Source: Mangifera indica | Lineage: Eukaryota > Streptophyta > Magnoliopsida > Sapindales > Anacardiaceae | Assembly (NCBI RefSeq): GCF_011075055.1 | Contig: NW_025401107.1 | Coordinates: 124,001 to 188,000, forward strand | Length of the DNA: 64,000 bases | Direction of reading: 5' to 3' | Shown here: positions 22,080 to 31,753 of the stretch, piece by piece | How positions within the stretch are numbered: the first letter of the stretch is position 1 | Layout: the number at the start of each line of letters is the position of its first letter | Translations under genes and position numbers: made by a program | The notes under the pieces: model-generated | Told to the model about the DNA's origin: nothing | Databases searched by the model: none | The model's input: the letters and a program-made list of their open reading frames with translations, nothing else

Positions 22080-24945
22080 CCTCTTATTATGCAAAAAACA
22101 ACAAAAAAGGTGAATGGCTGATTGACAGTGGGTGCACTAATCATATGACTTTTGATATTGATGTCTTCAAGGAGTTAAACAAATTCTACTTTTCAAAAGT
22201 AAGGATTGGAAATAGTGAGCTGGTCAATGTTCAAGGCAAAGGTATTGCTGTTATTGAAACTTCACAAGGTACAAAACTTATTCAAGATGTTCTTTATGTA
22301 CCTGATATAAACCATAATCTGTTAAGTGTAGGACAAATGCTAGAGAAAGGATATTCTCTTCATTTTTTAGATCATGCCTGCACTATAAATGATCCTATGG
22401 GAAATAAAGTAATAGCAGTAAACATGATAGATAAAAACTTTGCCATAAACTGGAATCAAACCAGTTTAAATGCCTTTCACCATCTAGAAAGTGATTCAAC
22501 ATTATGGCATAAGAGGTTTGGTCATTTTAGCTATTCTACCTTGAAGAATATGCAAAATAGTGATCTTGTGTTGAACTTGCCTCCTTTTGAAATTCCAGAA
22601 CATGTATGTGATGTATGTCATCTTGGGAAGCAAACAAAATTACCTTTTTCAAAAGGCAAATGGAGGGCCAGTGAGAAACTTCAGTTGATTCATACTGATT
22701 TGTATGGACCTATGAGTGTGCAATCATTGAATGATAACCTATACTTTATGTTTTTCATAGATGACTTCTCTAGATACTGTTGGATTTATTTTATGAAACA
22801 TAAATCAAAAGCCTTAGAAGTATTCAAAGAATTTAAAGCTGCTGTTGAAAAACAAACAGGAAACAAAATTAAAATGCTGAGATCAGACAATAGTGGTGAG
22901 TTCACTTCAAATGCATTTGCTTTATTTTGTAAACAAGAAGGGATTGTGTATCAATTGACCACTCCTTACACTCCACAATAAAATGGTGTGAGTGAGAGGA
23001 AGAATAGGTCAGTGATGGACATGCCAAGATGTCTAATGATTGAAAAAGGGTTACTAAAAACCTCTTGGGCTGAAGCAGCAAATACATCAATTTACTTGCT
23101 GAACATGTTGCCCACTAAAGCCTTGAATAATGTAACTCCCTTTGAAGTTTGGCATGGTTTTAAACCATCAATTAATCATCTCAGAATATTTAAGAGTGTA
23201 TGCTATACTCTTGTGCCAAGTGAGAAAAGGAGCAAGTTAGATAACAGATCAGAACAAGGGATTCTTGTAGGCTACAGTTTAGTTTCAAAAAGGTATAGAA
23301 TCTATAATCCTAAGACTCAAAAGCTGCAAGTTAATAGAAATGTTAAAATTGATGAGCTAACTGCATGGAATTGGGAAAGAAATGAAGCTATTTAACTGAT
23401 TCCACTCAAACTACTTCAACCAGCTCTCAATTTGAAAATGAGCATGATGATGATGGTGATGAGGAAGATGTATCAATTAGAGGAACTAGATCCCTTGTAG
23501 ATATTTACAGCAGGTGCAATGTAGCCTTACTTGAGCCTTATTCTTATGAGGAAGCTGTAAAGAAATTTGAGTGGAGAAAAGCCATGCAAGAAGAAATCAA
23601 CATGATTGAAAAGAATAAAACATGGGAGCTTGTGAAGAGACTTGAAAATCAAAAGGTCTTCGGTGTCAAATGGGTTTATAGAATTAAATCTAATCCTGAT
23701 GGCATAATCAACAAGCACAAAGCAAGGTTAGTTGTAAAGGGATACCTGCAACAATATAGAGTTGACTTTATTAATACCTTTGCACCAATTGCAAGGTATG
23801 AAACAATTAGAATGTTGTTGGCATTGGCTGTAAAACTAAATTGGAAAGTTTACCATATGGATATGAAATCTGCATTCCTTAATGGAGTGTTGAATGAGAA
23901 ATTTTTATTGAGCAACCAGAAGGTTTTAAAGCTTCAAGCAAGGAAGATAAGGTGTATAAATTGTACAAGGCTCTTTATGGCTTAAAATAGGCTCCTAGAG
24001 CCTGGTATAGTCGAATTCATGCATATTTGCTATAGCAGGGATTTAAATGCAGTGAAAATGAGGCAACTTTGTATGTAAAGATGATTGGAAAGGAAGTAAA
24101 GCTTATAGTCTCTCTTTATGTTGATGACCTCTTGATTACAGGAGGAGACTTGAACTTCATTGTTGAGTTTAAGGCTTGTATGAAATTTGAATTTGATATG
24201 TCAGATTTGGGAGAAATGAAGTACTTCCTTAGACATGAGATTGAGCAAAATGATCATGGCATTTTCTTATCACAAAAGAAGTATACTCTGGACTTGCTAC
24301 AAAAGTTTAATTTAGACAGTTGCAGATAAGTGTTTACACCTCTTATTGTGAATGAAAAATTGGCCAACAATGATAGAGAAGACAAGGTTGATGCTTCTGT
24401 CTATAGAAGCTTGGTTGGAAGCTTGCTCTATTTGTCATCAACAAGACCTGATATTATGTTTGCTGCTTCCGTGTTATCAAGATTTATGTTTTCTCCTAAC
24501 ATATCACATTTTCGTGCAGCCAAAAAAGTTCTAAGATAAATAAAAGGGAGTGCAAATTGTGGTCTATGGTATTCGAAAAACCAAAGTGGAGTTGCATATT
24601 CAGGCAGTGATTGGGCAGGAAGTGTTGAAGACTCAAAAAGCACTTCAGGCTATTATTTTTCCTTTGGTAATGCTACCGTTTTCTCATGGAATTCCAAGAA
24701 GCAAGATGTAGTTGCACAATCCTCAGCTGAAGCTGAGTATATAGCTGCTGCAAATGCTACAAATCATGTTATATGGCTTAAGAAAATTCTAGCAGACATG
24801 GGACAATCACAGGGTGAGAGTGTTCCTCTGTTTGTGGATAATAAATCTGCCATTGCTATAGCACAGAATCCAGTTCAGCATAATGGAACAAAACACATGA
24901 ATGTTAAGTTTCATGCACTGAGAGAAGCTGAAAAGGATGGATAAA
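22080..24945 (+). pseudogene. copia pol: protease, integrase, reverse transcriptase, RNase H
   Basis: Protease has an intact WLIDSGCTNHM at about 22115. Integrase has WHKRFGH...CDVCHLGK (zinc region), HTDLYGP, RSDNSGEF and NGVSERKNR, so all DDE residues remain, but CAA before NGVSER has become TAA (22979). Reverse transcriptase runs from WRKAMQEEINMIEKNKTWEL (23575) to SLYVDDLLI (24111), with YVDD intact. A 1-base deletion near 23897 shifts the frame at the LNE(E)IFIEQPEGF site, and stops occur at the usual Gln of LYGLKQ and before QGF. RNase H has SAEAEYIAAANA, VDNKSAIAIA and DQLADIFTKAL (24726-25000). The element is dead but relatively well preserved. Confidence 0.9.
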
Positions 24946-25285
24946 TTAGTCTTCATCATTACAGCTCAAAAGATCAATTGGCAGACATCTTTACCAAGGC
25001 ACTCTCAAGACCTCAATTTGAATTCCTTAAAGCTAAACTGGGTGTTGTGGACAAAGACCTCAAAGGAGGAGTGTTAGAGAATTGAGGCTCTTTATGTCAT
25101 TTTACATAATAGTTACAAAATATAAGTCAAAGCAGTAGATATGTGTAATACCCTCAGGTATGTTCCAGGGGTATTTATGTCTTTTGACTCTATTTAGAGA
25201 TATTTCTCATTTTAAGTACATATATTTGTTTTACATGTATATGTGTGTTATTTTGTTCATGGTAGAAAGTTGCATGATATTTATA

Positions 25286-25880
25286 GTTTTTGCCACTGAG
25301 TTTATCTCACGTTTTGACTGCCTGATTGAATGAATTATGAGTTCTATTATAGCTTGTTGGAAATATCTTTGAATCCTCTTTCCAATGATATATAGCTTGT
25401 ATGAATTAGAGATCATTTGGACTGTTAAAGATTGTATAAACCGAAAGGACTGCTTTATCAAATAAACAGGGGAGGCAGTTTTTGCCACTGAATTTATCTG
25501 CTGTTTTGACTGCCTGATTGAATGAATTTTGAGTGCTATTATAGCTTGTTGGAAAGATCTTTGAATCCTATTTTCAACGATATAAATTTTATATGAATTA
25601 GAAACCGTTTGGGCTGTTAAATTGTATGAAAAGAATGCTGCCCTGCTAAATGTCTGTTCTGTGAACAGTATTTCGTAATTTTATCACTGAGTTTAGCTCA
25701 CGTTTTGACTGCCCTATGTATTGAATTATGAGTGCTATTATAGCTCGTTGGAAAGATCTTTGAATCCTATTTTCAACGATATATAGCTTGTATGAATTAG
25801 AAACCGTTTGAGATGTTAAATTGTATGAAAAAGAAGGCTGCCCTGTTAAATGACTGTTCTGTGAACAGTGTTTCATAATT
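25286..25880 (+). repeat. three tandem ~195-bp repeats in the solo LTR
   Basis: Units begin near 25286, 25478 and about 25678, each with 'cactga.ttta', 'gttttgactgcc', 'gctattatagct.gttggaaa' and 'atgaattaga'. Periods are about 192 and 200 bp. The second and third units are more alike than either is to the first. Confidence 0.85.
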
Positions 25881-25885
25881 CTAGG

Positions 25886-26014
25886 CAAGAAAGAAAGAAG
25901 GAAAGAAAGAAAGAAAGAAAGAAAGAAAAGGAAGAAGAAAGGAAAGAAAGGAAGGGAAAGGAAAGGAAAGGAAAGAAAAGAAGAAAAGAAAAAGAAAGAA
26001 AAACAAGAAAAAGA
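25886..26014 (+). repeat. polypurine GAAA-type microsatellite
   Basis: About 129 bases that are almost purely A and G, mainly GAAA, GGAAA and AAGA units, within the solo LTR. Confidence 0.9.
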
Positions 26015-26151
26015 ATTTGAGGCTCAAGATTTAGGGGTCGTCCCAAGAGTAATGTCTGGTGCGTTATGAATAAATTTAAATGGAAGCAAAATTAGTAAGA
26101 TATAAGACCCGCATGCGTGCTATAAACTATGATGGGGCATTTTACACTACA

Positions 26152-26234
26152 ACGCCCGTAGTAGAACACGTCCGTAGTAGGACATAGACCCCTAGTAGGG
26201 TCCGCTCGCAGTAGAGCATGCTCGCAGTAGAGCT
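26152..26234 (+). repeat. row of mini-hairpins with covarying stems
   Basis: A 16-17-bp periodic array. Each of four consecutive units is a perfect short inverted repeat around a 6-base loop ending AGTA: GTCC-GTAGTA-GGAC (26170-26183), GACCC-CTAGTA-GGGTC (26187-26202), GCTC-GCAGTA-GAGC (26204-26217) and the same again (26220-26233). A fifth, decayed unit precedes them. The stem sequences differ between units but pairing is kept. Confidence 0.85.
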
Positions 26235-27201
26235 CAATTCAGATTTAGAAATAGTGTAGTGAAAGAAAAAGAGCTTGAGCTTAGAAAAGTGCCAAATCCC
26301 TATAGTTAGCTTCCATAAAGTATCAAATAAACACCAGATGGGACAAAGTATGACCCAAATAGTAAAGAGTGAACTAAATTACCCCCTTAATCTCTTATCG
26401 AGGTTAAGATGTGAGGTTGAGTCTCAAAAGTGAGTTAGAACAGGAAAACAAAAGAGATAGTTTACTTGATTCTTTCCCCTTACTGAGTGTTCTTATCACT
26501 CACTCCCTTTTCTTTCCTGATTGCAGGTACAGGTGATCGAGGTAGCTGCGAGGCAGGGTCAGGTCAGTGTAGGTAGATCCGACTGGAGCAGGTTATCTCT
26601 GGTTTATATTACATGCATACAGTGGCATGTTCTTATCGACTTTTGACTTTTTGAGATTATGGTACAGTTACATATGATTACTCCCTGTTTTCAGATACTT
26701 TCAGATAAGTCTTCATATGAGTATATACATCTTTTATTCGCTTCCAAATTTTTAGTTTTCTTGGAATACTTCCTAAACACTTTTAATGATGCGTTTATTT
26801 TAAAGTATTTTTAAAAAGAAAAAAAAAATAGACGCTCCGAATATTAATTCGTAACATTTCTCCTTCGGTGGGTAGTACTTCTAGGGAGGGATGTTACAAT
26901 ATGTTTTCAAAGCAGTAAATATGTTTTTGGTAAAAATGCTTGATGATCCTTAATTTTAGGACTTTTGTTGATTTTTGGTTATACAAATTAAGCTTGCTGA
27001 TGTCATGTACTGCTCTTGGATGTATGTATAACTCACTTACGAAAATTAAATTCAGATTTGAAGTCTATCAGCTCATCTTTTTCTCTTTCTTTCTTTCTCT
27101 GTTTTTCCTCTGCTTTCCATACGTTTTCTGAATCTGAAAAGTTCCGAATTTCTTTGAGTTTTATGAAACTCTTGTTTAATTCCTACTGCAATATCAATGA
27201 T

Positions 27202-27995
27202 GAATCCTTGGGAAAATAAAGGATATGAATAGGAGTAAGACAGTCGTATAACACCTCAAAAGGACTCGTGTTAATGCTAGCGTGATGGTTAGTATTATAC
27301 CAGTATTCAGCAAAAGATAACTAGTGAAACCAGGTATGTGGGAGGTCCCCAACCATGGATCAGAGGTAACTTTCCAAACACCTGTTGACTACTTTGGTTT
27401 GACCATCCTTTGAAGATGGTAAGTTGTTGAATACTACAAACTGGTACCTTAGAGCTGAAAAAGCTCCTGCCAAAATCTACTAAGGAACACAACCCTTTTG
27501 TTGCTAGTAATTGTTTGAGGATTACCATGTAATTTGTAAACATGGTCAAGGAAAAGTTGAGCAACAGACTACACAAAAAAAAAAAAGATGAGAGAGCTCT
27601 ATAAAGTGGGCATATTTGGTGAGTTTGTCGACCGCTTCTAGAATAGCATTGCGATCTTGGGACTTCGGTAAACCTTTCACAAAGTCTATAGTAATATCAA
27701 CAAAAACTCCCTTAGGAATTGACGAGGGCTATAATAAACCAAGAGTAACCACATTTTCATATTTATGTTGTTGGTAGACAGTACATCCCTTAATGTAATT
27801 CCTCACACTTCTCCACATGCCTTTCCAATATACCACTGTCGCAAGCTTCTTCACCGTAGCTGCCAAACCAAAGTGGCCACCAATGGCCGAGTCATGGAAT
27901 AAAAAAAGAAGCTCATGTTGTAGCTCAAGAATGTCACAACAACAACTTTTCCCTAACGCCACAGCTTCCCATTCTTCTATTCGTACTTGCAAAAT
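27202..27995 (-). pseudogene. gypsy integrase, N-terminal part and core
   Basis: On the minus strand HDSAIGGHFGLAATVKKL (about 27890) and YWKGMWRSVRNYIKGCTVYQQ form the integrase zinc region. The expected CxxC is CTVY, so one zinc ligand has become Tyr. The catalytic core downstream is heavily broken, with recognisable HVYKLHGNPQTI-type segment near 27540. The frame runs into the copia insertion at 27201. Confidence 0.75.
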
Positions 27996-28199
27996 GAAGA
28001 TGGATTAGTAAACTTCGCCTTAATAATAGATTACAAATGGACATCTTCATACCGCCCTTGCTGAATGCGAGACATTAACTCCTCAGATAAAATTATAAAA
28101 GTCAAATTGTGAAGCTCACCATTAACATACTGAGAAAGAGAATCAGCCATTATATTCTCTTTTCCTTTTTTGTACTTAATTTCATAATAAAATTGCATT

Positions 28200-28500
28200 A
28201 AATTAGCCACCCAAGTTGCTATGATAGAGTAATGAGTTTTTTCCCAAAGAGGTACTTAAGGCTTTGATGATCTGTACGAATGACGAAATGTTGATTATGA
28301 CTATAGTGTTTCCACTTACAGATAACAAATAAGATAGCCAACATTTCCTTTCCATTAGCCAACAACATTTGATTTTTGGGAGACAATGGCTTACTAATGA
28401 AAGTAATGGGATGACCTCCCTACATGAGAACAATGCCAATTCCTTCACTTGATGCATCAGTTTCAATGAGAAACTCTTTAGCCAAATTTGGAAGGCTTAG
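28200..28500 (-). pseudogene. gypsy RNase H
   Basis: The minus strand gives FLIETDASSEGIGIVLM (TDASxxGIGAVL motif), then HPITFISKPLSPKNQMLL, KEMLAILFVICKWKHY and FVIRTDHQSLKYLF. All are standard blocks of the Ty3/gypsy RNase H domain in the right order. A stop sits after VLM. Confidence 0.8.
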
Positions 28501-28629
28501 AACAAGGGTTGTGGTAAGAAATTTATTAAGCTACTTAAAAGATTTCTGAGCTGTTGCATCTTAAGAAAAGTTGTCCTTTATGCGATCTATAAGAGGCTTG
28601 GCTATAGCCCCATAGTTCTTGATGAAATG

Positions 28630-29300
28630 TTAGTAGTAGCCTACTAGACCAAGGAAACCCTTCAATAGCTTCAAGGTTTTTGGTGCAAGCCATTCCTGGA
28701 TAACACTGATTTTCAGAGGATTAGTTTGCACCCCTATTGAACTAATTATGTACTGAAGATACTTTATTTGAGACGCCCCAAAAATGAAGTTATTGTACTT
28801 TGCATTCAGTTGATTCATCTTGTAGGATAGTTTTCAAGTGCATCAAATAGTCATCTTTGCTAGAGCTATACATTAATATATAATCTTAAAAAACAAGTAC
28901 AAATCTTCAAAGATAAGGCTTAAAGAGGCAGTTCATTATGCTTTGAAATATGGATGGTGCATTGGTGAGGCCAAAAGGCATCACTAAAAATTCATAATGG
29001 CTTTTATGAGTCTTGAAGGCTATTTTTTTTATTGAGGAAGGATTCATTCTAATATGCCAATAACCTGAACGCAAATCAATTTTTGAAAAGATGACAACTT
29101 TTCCAAGTTCATCCAACAATTCTTCAATCAAAGGGATGGGGTAGTGGTTATTCACGTTGGCTTGATTTAAGGCTCGATAGTCAATACATATACACCATGT
29201 TTCATCTTTTTTCTTAACCAGAACCACTGGACTTGCATAAGGACTTTTGTTGTCTTTGATCACCCCAAAGGCTAACATTTCCTTCACCATCTTCTCTATA
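28630..29300 (-). pseudogene. gypsy reverse transcriptase
   Basis: Minus-strand frames carry [69 protein letters not shown] and [16 protein letters not shown]: the full conserved core of Ty3/gypsy reverse transcriptase. The YVDD-type site reads F*DYILMYS (about 28870), with a stop and Tyr for the second Asp, so it is inactive. The connection domain follows at 28818-28630 (KYLQYIISSIGVQTNP, LKLLKGFLGLVGYY). Confidence 0.88.
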
Positions 29301-29599
29301 GCATATTTCTAAATACCCTCATATTTGTATGACCAAAGATTCATCGGGAGCCCTCATTCAAGACTATTTTATGGTCCTGAAATCTCTCAAGTAGCAGCCC
29401 TTGGGGTTCCTCAAATACTCTACTATATTTAACCAATAGTTGTTGCAATACATCCCATTCTATTCCTCATTAGCTACATGTAATTCATATAGTTGTCTTT
29501 CCATATTGGCATCTGTAGACCAGAATAAGTGAAGAGAGGCAAACTGATATTGTTTGAGTAGTAACTTGGTCAATTGGTGTTCACCTATCAAACTTAAAC

Positions 29600-29960
29600 C
29601 TATTTATTTTTCCCCTTGCAAATGAAATTGTTACTGCCCCACCAAAAATTGCATGGTTAGCTTCTAAAATCTAGATAATGTCTCCCAAGTTAGCCAACCA
29701 CTGAACCCCTAATATGAGATCATAACTATCAATGGGCAAAGTATAGGCATCCACAAGGAAAGTCTGACCCTAAATCTTAACCTCAAACTTCTCATATAAA
29801 ACAGTGTAATAGAGATCTTGCCTATTAGCAATAATGACTCTTACTTTTGCAACTGGTATAAATAGACATCCCAACCTACTTGCAGTTTGAGTTCCTAGGA
29901 AGTTGAGTACTTTCAGAATCCACTTAGATATACAACTGCTTCTTACCATGCATTCCTATC
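29600..29960 (-). pseudogene. gypsy protease
   Basis: The minus strand reads FLGTQTASRLGCLF then VANRQDLYYTVLY region, then FLVDAYTLPIDSYDLILGVQ and WLANLGDI. The 'DLILGVQWL' block is the conserved C-terminal part of gypsy retropepsins. The catalytic DSG/DTG is not clear. No gag was found further upstream. Confidence 0.65.
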
Positions 29961-29999
29961 AATCTTATGGTTCTCGAACCCATCAAGCCCTAGAGAGCT

Positions 30000-30457
30000 T
30001 GCAAAGACTATATATTGGCTACATCTCTTCTTTGAAACCAATACAATATCTTTTTATTCATTGAAAGCTCTCATTCAGAGAGGTTTCAAGAGTGAAAGAC
30101 CAATTACTCCAATGCATGTAATCTCAACAGTATTGTGAATTCAATGTTATAGATTCATAGTGTTACCAATTCAAATTTTATGACATTTTAGGTATTCCTA
30201 TAACATAAAATTTAATTCAATATTTTGAAATTGTGTGCAAATCTTGTCGAATTAGTTTCAAATATTCCTATAACTTTAAAATTTAATTCAACATTTTATA
30301 ATTTGTGTTTCAAATATTTTTATAATTCTAAAGTTTAATTCAGTATTTTATAATGTATACGTAGATCATATGAAATTATGATTGGTTGATTGATTTATTT
30401 TATTTAGTCTATATAAAATAAATTTTACAACTTGTGAATTCTTCAATTTCCCAATTA
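30000..30457. other. intergenic, boundary of decayed gypsy
   Basis: No coding signal. Repeated short words ('attcaatattttgaaatt', 'atttaattcaa.atttta') near 30190-30350 suggest small local duplications of an AT-rich segment. No LTR matching the gypsy start at 20108 was seen. Confidence 0.35.
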
Positions 30458-31394
30458 TTTCTAGAATAGCAAAAAAGCTCAAAGTTTCTAATGCCGAACC
30501 CCTAAAAAAAAATCAAGAAAGAGTATAGTAACAAGTCAACAAATTGATTAGATAATAAGCCAATTAATTTCTTGGATCCAACTACATATTGTAAATACAC
30601 TTCTGATATCTTGAATTAAATGCCTCTTCTATTCAATTGATTATCAACTTTATAAATATGGTGTCAGATAATTTATGTATTCTATAAACATTCACAAATC
30701 TATGTTTAAGATAGGCAAAACACCCATGTTGATGTTGTTGGTAATCTAAATTCGTCCATTTAACAGATCTAATATGTCTTCTGTTTGCAAATAAAATCTT
30801 CCCACTTCACTAATCCAATGATCCTGTTAACTTTAAAAAAAGCAAGAACACTATTTATTCTGATATTATTATATTTTGTAATACTTATTACATCATTATC
30901 CCAAAATGTGAACAATGAATAATATTATATATATTTATTTTAACTATACAAATGATTATATACTTTTATATATATATATTTTTACATAAATTTATGTTAT
31001 TTTATATTTAATTTAAAATTATTTAAGTATGTGATAATATACATAAATATTTATTTATTTATGTACTCAAAATAAATATACATAATTTTATTAATATATA
31101 TATATTCCTAGCACACATCATAAGTTTCTTTGAAATTATCTTACCATAAAATACGATTAGTTTTTTCTCGAATAGAAGTCAATTAAATAAATATTTGAAA
31201 AAAGAACCCACCTGGAATTATACAAATCCAAAGACGATTTCGTAGTCTTTACAAGTTGCAAGATGATGTAACATGATATATAAATATTACATAAATGACT
31301 GTGCATGGCCATTAATTTGTCCTCAATGTTGGATTGATATTAGTCATAGCTTTATGAGCATACTAACCCGGACTATTCCGCCAAAAATCAAGGT

Positions 31395-31560
31395 TTGTAG
31401 TGCATATATATATTTTGGATATATTAATAATATATTATTATATGATTAAATATTTTTAAATTAAAAATAAAATAATATTTAATTATATGATAATATATAT
31501 TTATGTATTTAAATTATATAATAAAAATATATATACATAATATTATTTTTATAAAAATAT
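31395..31560. mobile_element. AT-rich inverted-repeat MITE-like stretch
   Basis: Arms containing 'attattatatgattaaat' and its approximate complement 'atttaattatatgataat' flank an A/T core. A counterpart lies at about 63500-63660 in the second gene copy. There is no clear target duplication. Confidence 0.45.
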
Positions 31561-31696
31561 ATAGGCACGAAAATAAGTGAAAGAGATAGTTACATAAACT
31601 TAGGAGTGTTGGGGTTGTAAAAATTGAATGAAACTCTAGTGGGTTAGATTTTTAAATTTACCAAATCCTAATTTCATCAGGAATAGGATTAACCAT

Positions 31697-31705
31697 CATA
31701 TATAC
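31697..31705 (+). promoter_or_regulatory. probable TATA box of the SIN3-like gene
   Basis: CATATATAC about 50 bp upstream of the start codon, followed by a pyrimidine-rich leader (ctttctgttctctgg...). The second copy keeps an equivalent TATATAT at 63803-63809. Position close to the ATG implies a short 5' leader. Confidence 0.5.
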
Positions 31706-31753
31706 TTTCTGTTCTCTGGCTGTATCTTACTTCTCTCATTCTAAACCAAGAAG

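Larger units (their letters stand above)
25144..26898 (+). mobile_element. gypsy solo LTR inserted in the copia 3' LTR
   Basis: 1755 bp, TGTAATACCC at the left and GGATGTTACA at the right, flanked by ATATG on both sides (25139-25143 and 26899-26903). There is no coding sequence or primer site. The 'TGTAATACC...GGGAGGGATGTTACA' ends are typical of Ty3/gypsy chromovirus LTRs (Tekay/Del-like). The copia LTR sequence continues uninterrupted across the target site. It contains three roughly 190-200-bp tandem repeats, a polypurine tract and a hairpin row (separate entries). Confidence 0.93.
20673..27196 (+). mobile_element. complete Ty1/copia element with both LTRs
   Basis: Flanked by the 5-bp target duplication ATGAT (20668-20672 and 27197-27201) inside the gypsy integrase. 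LTR, primer site, gag, protease, integrase, reverse transcriptase, RNase H, polypurine tract and LTR are all present in order. The two LTRs, once the solo-LTR insertion in the second is removed, are both 365 bp and differ at 13 positions, all transitions. The internal region carries several stops and a 1-base deletion near 23897. Confidence 0.95.
25072..27196 (+). repeat. 3' LTR of the nested copia, split by a solo LTR
   Basis: Begins TGTTAGAG after the purine tract AAAGGAGGAG and is interrupted at 25143. It resumes at 26899 after the inserted solo LTR and ends AATATCA at 27196. Without the insertion and one copy of ATATG it is 365 bp, the same length as the 5' LTR. Confidence 0.95.
20108..29970 (-). 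mobile_element. minus-strand Ty3/gypsy element, split by a copia insertion
   Basis: On the minus strand, pol runs protease (about 29960-29600), reverse transcriptase (29300-28630), RNase H (28500-28200), integrase (27990-27230), then, across the copia insertion at 20673-27196, the integrase C-terminus (20667-20110) and a polypurine tract leading into an LTR that begins TGTTGCATAACG at 20108. The frames match across the insertion: ...PKDSS | LAEVDTMLRMRETTIQV. gag and a 5' LTR were not found above 30000. Stops are frequent. Confidence 0.85.
30458..31753 (+). repeat. upstream region of SIN3-like gene, copy 1 of a duplication
   Basis: From 'tttctagaatagca' at 30458 this region matches 62536-63859 nearly throughout, with scattered substitutions and small indels, and the match continues into the coding sequence. 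Two AT-rich inverted-repeat (MITE-like) stretches, about 30935-31095 and 31395-31560, are present in both copies and so predate the duplication. Confidence 0.9.

Noticed and set aside
25886..26014. Possible origin or regulatory meaning of the long GAAA tract
   Set aside because: It is an ordinary purine microsatellite inside an LTR; nothing in the sequence points to more.
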